Source: Erysipelotrichaceae bacterium UBA2227 (GTDB taxonomy: Bacteria > Bacillota_I > Bacilli_A > Erysipelotrichales > Erysipelotrichaceae). From it: a DNA stretch of 37,882 nt. Made by a program: the position numbers and the translations under genes. The stretch is from contig DDYT01000039.1 of NCBI GenBank assembly GCA_002348095.1, positions 37,950 through 75,831 on the forward strand. Direction: 5' to 3'. The notes under the pieces are model-generated. The model was not told the DNA's origin. It was given only the letters and a program-made list of their open reading frames with translations, and did no database searches. How positions within the stretch are numbered: the first letter of the stretch is position 1; each line of letters opens with the position of its first letter. This document shows, in pieces, positions 31,877 through 37,882 of this stretch.

Positions 31877-32500
31877 ATGAAACTTATCCGATTAAAATAT
31901 ACCAAATGGTACAACATCATGAAAGACGGCGTGTCCCGCAACAATCCGGTCGTCGTAGCTGTGTTGGGGATTTGCAGTTCACTGGCCGTCACTAATAAAG
32001 TTGAAAATGCGATTGCCATGGGTTTGGGCGTAACTTTTGTTGTTATGGCCAGTTCCGCAGCAGTTGCAGCTATCCGCAGTTTTATTCCTTCAAAAGTCCG
32101 TATGGTAACGTATATGGTCATCATTTCGACCTTCGTTATTGCCGTACAAATGTTTCTTGCCGCTTATTTCCCGGCTATCAGCAAAGCTCTGGGTGCCTAT
32201 GTCGGACTGATCATTACCAACTGTATCGTCATGGGACGTGCGGAAGCTTTCGCAGTACGTAATCCGGTGAGATACTCACTGATCGACGGATTTGCCAGTG
32301 GTATGGGTTATACCTTCGTACTGCTGATGGTGTCCGTCATCCGTGAATTATTGGCCTTTGGTACCTTGCTGAACATTCAGGTATTACCAGCTGCATTCCC
32401 GACCTGGGCAGTCATGGCTTTGGCTCCGGGCGGATTCTTTGTTCTCGGTCTGTTCATATGGTTGATCCGCGAATGGATCCACTATTATGAAACCGTATAA
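31877..32500 (+). CDS. nqrD: NqrD/RnfE-like membrane subunit
   Basis: A 207-residue protein with six helices, one of the two antiparallel homologous subunits that share a [2Fe-2S] cluster within the membrane. The Fe-S ligands are Cys33 in LGICSSLAVT and Cys116 in GLIITNCIVMGRAEAFA; this second segment is practically the NqrD signature. The end LAPGGFFVLGLFIWLIREW is also NqrD-like. I start at ATG 31877 behind GGGAGGG; an earlier start at 31850 lies inside nqrC. Confidence 0.93.
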   Translation: MKLIRLKYTKWYNIMKDGVSRNNPVVVAVLGICSSLAVTNKVENAIAMGLGVTFVVMASSAAVAAIRSFIPSKVRMVTYMVIISTFVIAVQMFLAAYFPAISKALGAYVGLIITNCIVMGRAEAFAVRNPVRYSLIDGFASGMGYTFVLLMVSVIRELLAFGTLLNIQVLPAAFPTWAVMALAPGGFFVLGLFIWLIREWIHYYETV

Positions 32501-32511
32501 GGGAGGTCCAT

Positions 32512-33090
32512 ATGAACTTAACTGATCTCTTTATTTCATCACTCTTAAACAACAACATCGCATTTACATTTATCTTGGGTATGTGTCCGTTGATTGCTAT
32601 TTCGACCAACGTGAAAAATGCCCGTGGGATGGGGCTGGCAGTCGTTATTGTTGTTACACTGACCGGCATCATCAATTACCCGATCTATCTGCTTTTAAAG
32701 GCAACAGGAACCACGAACCTGTCACTGCTGGTGTTTATCATCACGATTGCCGCCACCGTACAAATACTGGAGATTTTCATCGAAAAATATCTGCCGAAAA
32801 TCCATGCGTCCTTCGGTATTTTCTTACCGCTGATCACGGTCAACTGTGTGGTCTTGGCTGTTTCGCTTTTCTTCGTCAACCGCAACTATAACTTCCTTGA
32901 AACCGCAACTTTCTCCTTTGCTTCTTCTTTGGGCTGGATGATGGCTATCATCATCGTAGCCGGTGTCCGTGAGAAAATGGCCGCCATTCAAAGTGATGTT
33001 CCTAAGGGTCTGGTCGGCAAGGGTATCGTTTTCATCATTCTCGGGATCCTGTCGCTTGCGTTTTTGGGATTCACGGGATTGAGCTTCTAG
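32512..33090 (+). CDS. nqrE: NqrE/RnfA-like membrane subunit
   Basis: The homologous partner of NqrD, 192 residues with six helices. Its cluster ligands are Cys25 in FILGMCPLIAIS and Cys112 in GIFLPLITVNCVV. The C-terminal stretch VREKMAAIQSDVPKGLVGKGIVFI is closer to NqrE than to RnfA as I know them. Length is normal. It follows nqrD after 11 bases with GGGAGG before ATG 32512. Together NqrD and NqrE carry electrons across the membrane and form part of the ion path. Confidence 0.93.
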   Translation: MNLTDLFISSLLNNNIAFTFILGMCPLIAISTNVKNARGMGLAVVIVVTLTGIINYPIYLLLKATGTTNLSLLVFIITIAATVQILEIFIEKYLPKIHASFGIFLPLITVNCVVLAVSLFFVNRNYNFLETATFSFASSLGWMMAIIIVAGVREKMAAIQSDVPKGLVGKGIVFIILGILSLAFLGFTGLSF

Positions 33091-33099
33091 GAGGTCCTT

Positions 33100-34185
33100 A
33101 TGAATATTTATGTTCCCATCGTATTGATTGGAATTCTGTTAACTATTACTTTTATATTGATCCTTGTGGATAAACTCATGGGTGGTGGTGGTGAGAAAAT
33201 GATCACCATCAACCAAGATACCCAAATCCCCGTGGTTGGGGATGATAGCGTGCTGGTTTCTCTTAGTGCTAACAAGGTCTTTTTACCCTCTGCCTGCGGA
33301 GGTAAAGCTACGTGCGGAATGTGTAAATTCCGTCTGATCGAAGGGGGTGATGGCGATATCCGGCCGACAGAAGAACCCTTTCTCAGTCAGGAAGAGCGAG
33401 AAAGCGGGGTGCGGCTATCCTGTCAGGTAAAAGTCCGGGGTGATATGAAAATTGAAATCCCGGAAGAGCTGTTGAGTGCGAAGGAGTATGAAACAGTCGT
33501 CGATTACATCGAAGATCTCACCTATGACATCAAACTGGTCCGCTTTAAACTGAAAGAAGGCGATCAGATCGATTTCAAACCCGGACAGTATGCACAAATC
33601 CGTGTTCCGGGTATCGAAGTCATTCGGGCTTACTCCATGGCTTCCAACCCAAAGGACAAAGATCATCTGGAAATGATCATCCGTATGGTACCCAATGGTC
33701 AGGCAACGACTTTTGTTCATAAGGCATTGGAAATGGGTGACAAGATTATCGTGACCGGACCTTTCGGACATTTCTATCTTCAAGAAGACTCCGATCGCGA
33801 TATGATTTGCATTGCAGGTGGATCCGGGAAAGCCCCGATCCGATCGATCTTACATTACCTTCGTGACCGGGGTATGCCGCGTAAAGTGAAATATTTCTTT
33901 GGTGCCAGAACGACAAAAGACTTGTTCTATACGGAAGAATTCATGCAGCTTTCCAAGGAGTTCCCAAACTTCCAATATATTCCGGCCCTCTCCGAACCAA
34001 AACCGGAAGAGAACTGGACGGGGGAAGTCGGATTGATTACTGATGTCGTCGACCGGCTGACCGGGGATTTGACTGAAGCCGAAGCGTATCTGTGCGGATC
34101 ACCCGGGATGATCAATGCTTGTATCAAGGTATTGAAAAAGCATGACATCCAGGATGAGCATGTCTTCTACGATAAATTCTCTTAA
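33100..34185 (+). CDS. nqrF: NqrF-like NADH dehydrogenase subunit with [2Fe-2S] and FAD
   Basis: The NADH input module. The 361-residue protein has an N-terminal membrane helix (6-24), a plant-type ferredoxin domain with Cys66, Cys72, Cys75 and Cys108 (C-x5-C-x2-C ... C), and a ferredoxin-NADP reductase-type FAD/NAD domain with RAYSMAS (176-182), the NAD loop GGSGKAP (240-246) and LCGSPGM near the end. It ends FYDKFS, like NqrF. It is about 45 residues shorter than Vibrio NqrF (408) but keeps every cofactor site. This module replaces RnfB/RnfC, so electrons come from NADH, not ferredoxin. Confidence 0.93.
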   Translation: MNIYVPIVLIGILLTITFILILVDKLMGGGGEKMITINQDTQIPVVGDDSVLVSLSANKVFLPSACGGKATCGMCKFRLIEGGDGDIRPTEEPFLSQEERESGVRLSCQVKVRGDMKIEIPEELLSAKEYETVVDYIEDLTYDIKLVRFKLKEGDQIDFKPGQYAQIRVPGIEVIRAYSMASNPKDKDHLEMIIRMVPNGQATTFVHKALEMGDKIIVTGPFGHFYLQEDSDRDMICIAGGSGKAPIRSILHYLRDRGMPRKVKYFFGARTTKDLFYTEEFMQLSKEFPNFQYIPALSEPKPEENWTGEVGLITDVVDRLTGDLTEAEAYLCGSPGMINACIKVLKKHDIQDEHVFYDKFS

Positions 34186-34189
34186 TTAC

Positions 34190-34218
34190 AAAACCACTTG
34201 AAAAAGTGGTTTTTTTAG
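34190..34218 (+). terminator. Terminator of the nqr-like cluster
   Basis: AAAACCACTT/AAGTGGTTTT with a GAAA loop and seven T. It closes the cluster after nqrF, so the downstream surface-protein gene is a separate unit. Confidence 0.92.
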
Positions 34219-34266
34219 AAATAGCGTCACGAATTTTGGTAAAGTTGTTGACTTAAATGTCACGTT

Positions 34267-34311
34267 TTGACATCAACTTCTTCTTTAAATAAATCATAAA
34301 AGTGATACGAT
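34267..34311 (+). promoter_or_regulatory. Candidate promoter region of the surface-protein gene
   Basis: TTGACA (34267-34272) sits in a nested inverted repeat (outer GTTGA/TCAAC, inner TGTCA/TGACA, 34247-34277). No good -10 is 17 bases away. A TGATACGAT extended -10 (34303-34311) with TTTAAA 16 bases upstream is an alternative. Confidence 0.3.
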
Positions 34312-34369
34312 TAAGTAAATAGAAATACATTTTATTTAGATAACGCTCATCACGTAAAGGAGCAAGAAC

Positions 34370-35788
34370 ATGAGAACAAAATTCAAAAACCTAAGCAAGA
34401 AAGTACGAATAGCGCTTATTGCTTCTGCCATCATGCTGACAGCCTTTTTAAGTCCGATCTTTGTCAAAACGGTGACCGCCGGTGAAATCGATATTTTCCA
34501 GATGGTCAGCACACTGTTAGGCAAAGTTGAGAATCAGGACGATAAAATAGCACAGTTGGAAAAGGAAATTGACAAGCTGAAAGAACAGATTGAGAATCAG
34601 AAACCCGACCCTGTGATTGAGGAGAAGGAAGAACCAAAACCCGATCCCAAGGAAGAGGTCAAGCCTGAAGAGCCAAAGCCAACCGAACCCAAACCGGTTG
34701 ACCCTAAACCCGTCGATCCAAAACCAGTCGAACCTACCGGTCCGCAACTTCAAGTGTATTTGAAAGATACCGTACTGAAACTGGTTTGGACTAAAGACAC
34801 GTCGACCAATTTCCAAGGATACAAAATCGTTATATCCAAAGCGGATACGACACCATCATACCCGGATAATGGTTATCTGACCTTTATTACGGACCGTTAC
34901 ACGACAGGCTGGATTCTCGATGACGCCCAAATGTATAACGGAGGGGATGTTGGCGGATATTTAGCACCCAGTACATACTACTATTTTGCGGTTACTTACA
35001 TCTACAAAGACAAAAAAGTGACATCCAACGTGGTGAAGTTCAAAACGCCTTCAAGCTTCAGTGGCGGACAAACCACACCACTGCCCCCGGAAAGTCTGAA
35101 ACTTGAGGTGTATCAGAAAGATGCCGGTCTTAAACTGATATGGACCAAAGAATTGAGTTCTCAGTTAGAAGGTTACAAAGTCGTTATATCCAAGAACAAC
35201 AGTACACCCTCGTATCCCGATGACGGCTATCTCAAATGGATTACAGATCGCAACAGTAACTACATCTTTGTCGATAACAAAATCAAGTATAATGGCGGTG
35301 ATGTTTCAGAGTATCTGTTACCGGATACGGAGTACTACTTCAGTATCACGTATATTTATAAGGACAAAAAAGTGACGACACCGGCTGTATTGGTCAAGAC
35401 ACCGGTAAATTTGACCGTACCGGGCAGTGAACCGACACTTGCACAAGAAAAGATAGTTGTCAGTGCAACGGTTTACGATACAGTCATCAAACTGAACTGG
35501 TCCAAGGAAACACACAGTTCCTTACAAGGTTATAAAGTCGTCATTTCGAAAAACAACAGCACACCTTCGTATCCTGATGACGGATATCTTGTATGGATAA
35601 CGGATCCATACAAAAACTATTGGACCATTGATAATAAAACATCCTATACAGGCGGAGATTTTTACGGAAGCCTGCTAGCAAATGAGACATACTATATGAC
35701 CGTCACGTATGTGTATACAGACAAAAAAGTTACCGGGAATGCGGTTATAGTCACAACCCCGCCGAACCTCTATATTCCGACCCGATAA
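34370..35788 (+). CDS. Secreted surface protein with coiled coil, Pro-rich spacer and three FN3-like repeats
   Basis: A 472-residue secreted protein. Residues 1-38 form a long signal peptide (core IALIASAIMLTAFLSPIFV). Residues 50-78 form a predicted coiled coil (QDDKIAQLEKEIDKLKEQI). Residues 79-124 are a spacer rich in EPKP and DPKPV units. Three beta-sandwich repeats of about 103 residues follow (about 125-227, 243-345 and 361-464), each with the pattern LKLxWTKE, GYKxVISK, TPSYPDxGYL and YYxxxTYxYxDKKVT. The pattern is FN3-like. No LPXTG, SLH or GW anchor is present. Function is unknown; adhesion or envelope spacing is a guess. It is not a flavoprotein, since no DxxS/TGAT motif exists. 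Confidence 0.85.
   Translation: MRTKFKNLSKKVRIALIASAIMLTAFLSPIFVKTVTAGEIDIFQMVSTLLGKVENQDDKIAQLEKEIDKLKEQIENQKPDPVIEEKEEPKPDPKEEVKPEEPKPTEPKPVDPKPVDPKPVEPTGPQLQVYLKDTVLKLVWTKDTSTNFQGYKIVISKADTTPSYPDNGYLTFITDRYTTGWILDDAQMYNGGDVGGYLAPSTYYYFAVTYIYKDKKVTSNVVKFKTPSSFSGGQTTPLPPESLKLEVYQKDAGLKLIWTKELSSQLEGYKVVISKNNSTPSYPDDGYLKWITDRNSNYIFVDNKIKYNGGDVSEYLLPDTEYYFSITYIYKDKKVTTPAVLVKTPVNLTVPGSEPTLAQEKIVVSATVYDTVIKLNWSKETHSSLQGYKVVISKNNSTPSYPDDGYLVWITDPYKNYWTIDNKTSYTGGDFYGSLLANETYYMTVTYVYTDKKVTGNAVIVTTPPNLYIPTR
35171..35590 (+). repeat. Near-identical repeat segments in repeats 2 and 3 of the surface protein
   Basis: Codons for residues 268-288 (35171-35233) and 387-407 (35528-35590) encode the same 21 residues (beginning GYKVVISKNN), with most differences in third codon positions. 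This indicates a recent internal duplication or conversion, with later drift. Repeat 1 is more diverged. Confidence 0.75.
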
Positions 35789-35790
35789 AA

Positions 35791-35817
35791 AAGGCCGCTT
35801 CGATCGAAGCGGCTTTC
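35791..35817. terminator. Bidirectional terminator between convergent genes
   Basis: GCCGCTTC/GAAGCGGC around a GATC loop. The minus strand has a run of six T after the stem and the plus strand a shorter CTTTCATTTT. Confidence 0.85.
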
Positions 35818-36295
35818 ATTTTGAGTAATTTACTTTGCACTGACCGACGTTAATTTCACGTACGGTCCACAATATTCCGATAACGATCAGAAGCAACGAA
35901 ATCAGTTTATAAGGTAATCCGGCTAACGGCAATGCAATCACCGAAAATGCGATCCCTATACTTGCAAAAAAGCCAATGACACAAGGGGTACAGCCATAGG
36001 TCAGGATGCCAAAGAGGACAGAAAAGAAACTGAGATTAGATCCTTTACTTTCCTTTCCTTTCAGTGCAGCCATCGCCGTACTGAGATTAAGCAAAAATGC
36101 ACTTAAAGACGCCATCAGTATGTTTAACACGATATTTATCACCACAAGAGTGCTGCCATACATACCTGCCATGGCGGTATAGCTCAGGTTGAATCCATCG
36201 ATCAAAGTATAAATGAACATAAAGAAACCAAAGAACGCTAATCCATGTAAAATCATTTTTTTTGATTTGAGTAAGTTTAAAGCTTCAACAATCAT
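35816..36295 (-). CDS. Small four-helix membrane protein with CTPC motif
   Basis: A 159-residue integral membrane protein with about four helices. A conserved-looking dithiol, CTPC (Cys102 and Cys105), lies just before the third helix in TYGCTPCVIGFFASIG. Cys153 is near the C-terminus. The following stretch (LPYKLISLLLIVIGILW) resembles uncharacterised archaeal and bacterial membrane proteins with a CPTC motif and a final long helix. Function is unknown; metal or thiol redox handling is conceivable. GAGGGAA precedes the ATG on the minus strand. Transcription ends at the bidirectional terminator. Confidence 0.6.
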   Translation of the reverse strand: MIVEALNLLKSKKMILHGLAFFGFFMFIYTLIDGFNLSYTAMAGMYGSTLVVINIVLNILMASLSAFLLNLSTAMAALKGKESKGSNLSFFSVLFGILTYGCTPCVIGFFASIGIAFSVIALPLAGLPYKLISLLLIVIGILWTVREINVGQCKVNYSK

Positions 36296-36363
36296 GATCT
36301 TCCCTCATTTCTCATTGAGTATAACACAATATCATGATTGTCTGGGATTTTTTGACCAACGAA

Positions 36364-36382
36364 AAGCCGCACATTGCGGCTT
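36364..36382 (-). terminator. Terminator of the GT4 gene
   Basis: AAGCCGCA/TGCGGCTT around a 3-base loop. On the minus strand it is followed by TTCGTT. The stem begins in the stop codon. The T-run is short. Confidence 0.65.
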
Positions 36383-37733
36383 ATTCTGAGATAAAATCAA
36401 ACTCCAATATAGCAAATTCCTTTTTCTTACTGTATTTATACAGATCTCTTCCGGACAAGTTCAGCTTTTCCTGATTCTTGATCAATATTGCCAAGGCAGT
36501 CTCTTCATCAATATAATCAAACTCGTTGAAATCCACAATCTTAACACTGATGATGCGCTCCCTATCGAAGCGATCAATGATGGACAGCGGTTGATTCTGA
36601 ATGAAAATGCTATTGACATAATGGCGATAGTCAAGGACGAGCATCCGCTTTTTTCTGCACAAAATTTTATCAAAATCCTCGGCATCCACTTTAACTTTCT
36701 TAATGTCGGCATAGGACTTCTCATACACTTCACGATAGAAATCGAGCCACTGCTTAAGCACATGTTCCTTCGAATAATAGGTACTGATATTGGCTGAATA
36801 ATTCATCGCTTTCTTATAGAACTCAAGATCACGGCTCAAGCTGCAAATCACATTTGAAAACGAGTCATTATCATCGGCTTTAAGATAAGAATCGAACAAA
36901 ATATCCTTATACAAATCCAAATCTCTTAACAGCAAGGGTTTATGAAGATTGCATGCCTCTAAAATAGCCATAGGGAAAAGTTCATTGTACGAAGGCATAA
37001 AAAGAACATCACTTACATTATAAATTTCATTCATGTCTTCACGCGGGATGATACCGAGAAATTTAACATTCGAAGGATGATGATCCATGACCTCTTTCAG
37101 TTCGTGATAACCATCGGTAATCGCGCCAAACGAAAAACCGCCACACCACAAAAATTTGACCTGAGGACACTTCTTAGCTACTTCGACGAAATCAACGACA
37201 CCTTTTCTCATTTGCACCTGTCCGACGCCGATGACCACAAAATCATCCTTTGAGATGCCATACTTTCTGCGCACTTCGTCTCTGCGCTCCGACGGGTAAG
37301 CAAAGAATTTATCTTTTGATACATAATTGGGAATGTATCGGATCCTGTGTTGCGGGATGCCCAATTGAACAAGCTCATGAATAAATATCGGATTGACGAC
37401 GACCAGATAGTCGGCGCTTTTGTAGAAATCGATAATATACAGTTTCAAACCGGCAAAAATAAACCGAGGTAAATCAATCGATCCTTCTAGCGTATGGGGC
37501 AAGAAATGGACGGCCATGATATTAGCGCCGCGATGCATTTTGATTTTATAAAAGTTCATCGGATCGATCGTATGAATGTGATTGATATCAAAATAACCTG
37601 ACTCGTTGATCGTCAGATCTATGGCATGATAAGCTTCTTCTTTCAGTAAACTGATTAACTCGAGATACGCGCTTCCGACCCCTTGGCCTTCAACGGCATC
37701 TGCACTGGAAAGCATATTGACCCTGATTTTCAT
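36381..37733 (-). CDS. GT4 glycosyltransferase, LafB/CpoA-like (probable glycolipid synthase)
   Basis: A 450-residue two-domain GT-B enzyme. GRQVQMRKGVVDFVEVAKKCP-like core (IGVGQVQMRKG at 168-178) opens the C-terminal domain. FMPSYNELFPMAILEA (245-260) has the E-x7-E retaining motif (Glu251, Glu259), and the N-terminal HIHTIDP and VHFLPHTLEG resemble the diacylglycerol glycosyltransferase LafB/CpoA. Those enzymes add a second sugar to monoglucosyl-diacylglycerol in the membrane. The protein is 80-100 residues longer than LafB because of a C-terminal extension (from about 355) that I do not recognise. It is transcribed alone. The substrate is inferred from similarity and could be another lipid or protein glycan. 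Confidence 0.75.
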   Translation of the reverse strand: MKIRVNMLSSADAVEGQGVGSAYLELISLLKEEAYHAIDLTINESGYFDINHIHTIDPMNFYKIKMHRGANIMAVHFLPHTLEGSIDLPRFIFAGLKLYIIDFYKSADYLVVVNPIFIHELVQLGIPQHRIRYIPNYVSKDKFFAYPSERRDEVRRKYGISKDDFVVIGVGQVQMRKGVVDFVEVAKKCPQVKFLWCGGFSFGAITDGYHELKEVMDHHPSNVKFLGIIPREDMNEIYNVSDVLFMPSYNELFPMAILEACNLHKPLLLRDLDLYKDILFDSYLKADDNDSFSNVICSLSRDLEFYKKAMNYSANISTYYSKEHVLKQWLDFYREVYEKSYADIKKVKVDAEDFDKILCRKKRMLVLDYRHYVNSIFIQNQPLSIIDRFDRERIISVKIVDFNEFDYIDEETALAILIKNQEKLNLSGRDLYKYSKKKEFAILEFDFISE

Positions 37734-37762
37734 TTGACTCTCCCCTTACTTGTGGCGAATTC

Positions 37763-37791
37763 ACTATATCATCTTTTTGATGGGTTGTGTA
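37763..37791 (-). promoter_or_regulatory. Candidate promoter of the GT4 gene
   Basis: On the minus strand TACACA (37791-37786), a 17-base spacer and TATAGT (37768-37763), about 30 bases before the ATG at 37733. Confidence 0.4.
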
Positions 37792-37793
37792 TA

Positions 37794-37817
37794 GTCATCC
37801 GTTAAAATAAGGATGAC
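37794..37817. repeat. Inverted repeat GTCATCC-N10-GGATGAC
   Basis: Perfect 7-bp arms. The right arm overlaps the -35 (ATGACA) of the right-edge promoter. It may be an operator, or a short hairpin. Confidence 0.5.
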
Positions 37818-37841
37818 ATTTACCGATCGAACGTGTAAAAT
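37813..37841 (+). promoter_or_regulatory. Promoter of the gene running off the right edge
   Basis: ATGACA (37813-37818), a 17-base spacer and TAAAAT (37836-37841), each hexamer 5 of 6 to consensus. An AGAAGGG ribosome site follows at 37855-37861. Confidence 0.55.
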
Positions 37842-37870
37842 CAAAATATACGACAGAAGGGAAATTAACT

Positions 37871-37882
37871 ATTACAAATCAA
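37871..37882 (+). CDS. Possible start of a gene with an ATT start codon (infC-like?)
   Basis: Nine bases after the AGAAGGG ribosome site lies ATT at 37871, and no ATG, GTG or TTG exists between that site and the window end. Four codons are visible (I/M-T-N-Q). infC (initiation factor IF-3) is the well-known gene that starts with ATT, but four codons cannot identify it. A start beyond the window would need more than 20 bases of spacing. Confidence 0.3.

Noticed and set aside
34370..35788. Electron-accepting partner of the nqr-like cluster
   Set aside because: The adjacent secreted protein has no flavinylation motif, heme CxxCH or Cys residues suited to redox, and is behind a terminator.
1..37882. 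Insertion sequence, prophage, integron or CRISPR array
   Set aside because: No transposase, integrase, terminal inverted repeats, att-like duplications or spacer arrays were recognised anywhere in the window.
1..37882. Mycoplasma-type genetic code (TGA as Trp)
   Set aside because: Several genes end in TGA at the expected protein length and Trp is encoded by TGG throughout.

Overview
This window looks like chromosomal DNA of a low-to-moderate GC Bacillota. Genes are closely packed, Shine-Dalgarno sites are strong (AGGAGG type) and intrinsic terminators are frequent. TGA is a normal stop and TGG the normal Trp codon, so the standard bacterial code applies, not the Mycoplasma code. GlgC plus GlgD, the ECF folate transporter, a LafB/CpoA-like lipid glycosyltransferase and NqrF together suggest the Erysipelotrichia/Acholeplasma/Haloplasma side of the phylum. 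That placement is inferred; there is no rRNA in the window.

Layout. 1-4446: end of a probable solute-binding protein, an MFS transporter, ung, folC and a folate ECF S-component. 4473-6086: gamma-glutamyltransferase. 6199-9903: glycogen synthesis operon glgC-glgD-glgA. 10035-13287: lower glycolysis operon pgk-tpiA-eno, with a good promoter and an upstream cre-like site. 13362-17180: EamA transporter, secG, rnr, smpB. 17254-20752: SGNH hydrolase, then lemA and a DUF2207 protein on the minus strand. 20874-21222: tmRNA (ssrA), close to its partner smpB. 21303-25797: GH17-like glucanase, a small hemerythrin-like (Ric/ScdA type) protein behind an FNR/CRP-like site, a gene-poor stretch, a PPK2 polyphosphate kinase and a secreted subtilisin. 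25918-30012: alpha/beta hydrolase, an ADP-ribosylglycohydrolase homologue and an amino-acid ABC transporter. 30365-34185: five-gene Na+-NQR-type cluster nqrB-C-D-E-F. 34370-37733: a secreted three-repeat surface protein, a small membrane CxxC protein and a GT4 glycosyltransferase. The right edge carries a promoter and ribosome site for a gene that runs off the window.

The most notable feature is the redox cluster. Gene order and motifs are those of Na+-translocating NADH:quinone oxidoreductase, but nqrA is absent. The NqrB-like subunit lacks about 90 residues before its flavin-carrying Thr compared with Vibrio. No RnfB or RnfC is present to replace NqrA. The set looks like a minimal NADH-driven membrane electron pump whose acceptor is unclear; a quinone, an extracytosolic flavoprotein or another carrier are all possible. 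Its upstream region carries two stacked inverted repeats. The small hemerythrin-like gene has a palindrome placed as in FNR/CRP class II promoters. Together these suggest that redox or nitrosative regulation matters to this organism.

Other points of interest are an unusually short tmRNA tag (GNRLSFAA), an ADP-ribosylglycohydrolase homologue missing a metal-site Asp, three 10-bp-phased TCATGA repeats between ppk2 and the protease gene, and a probable non-AUG start at the right edge.
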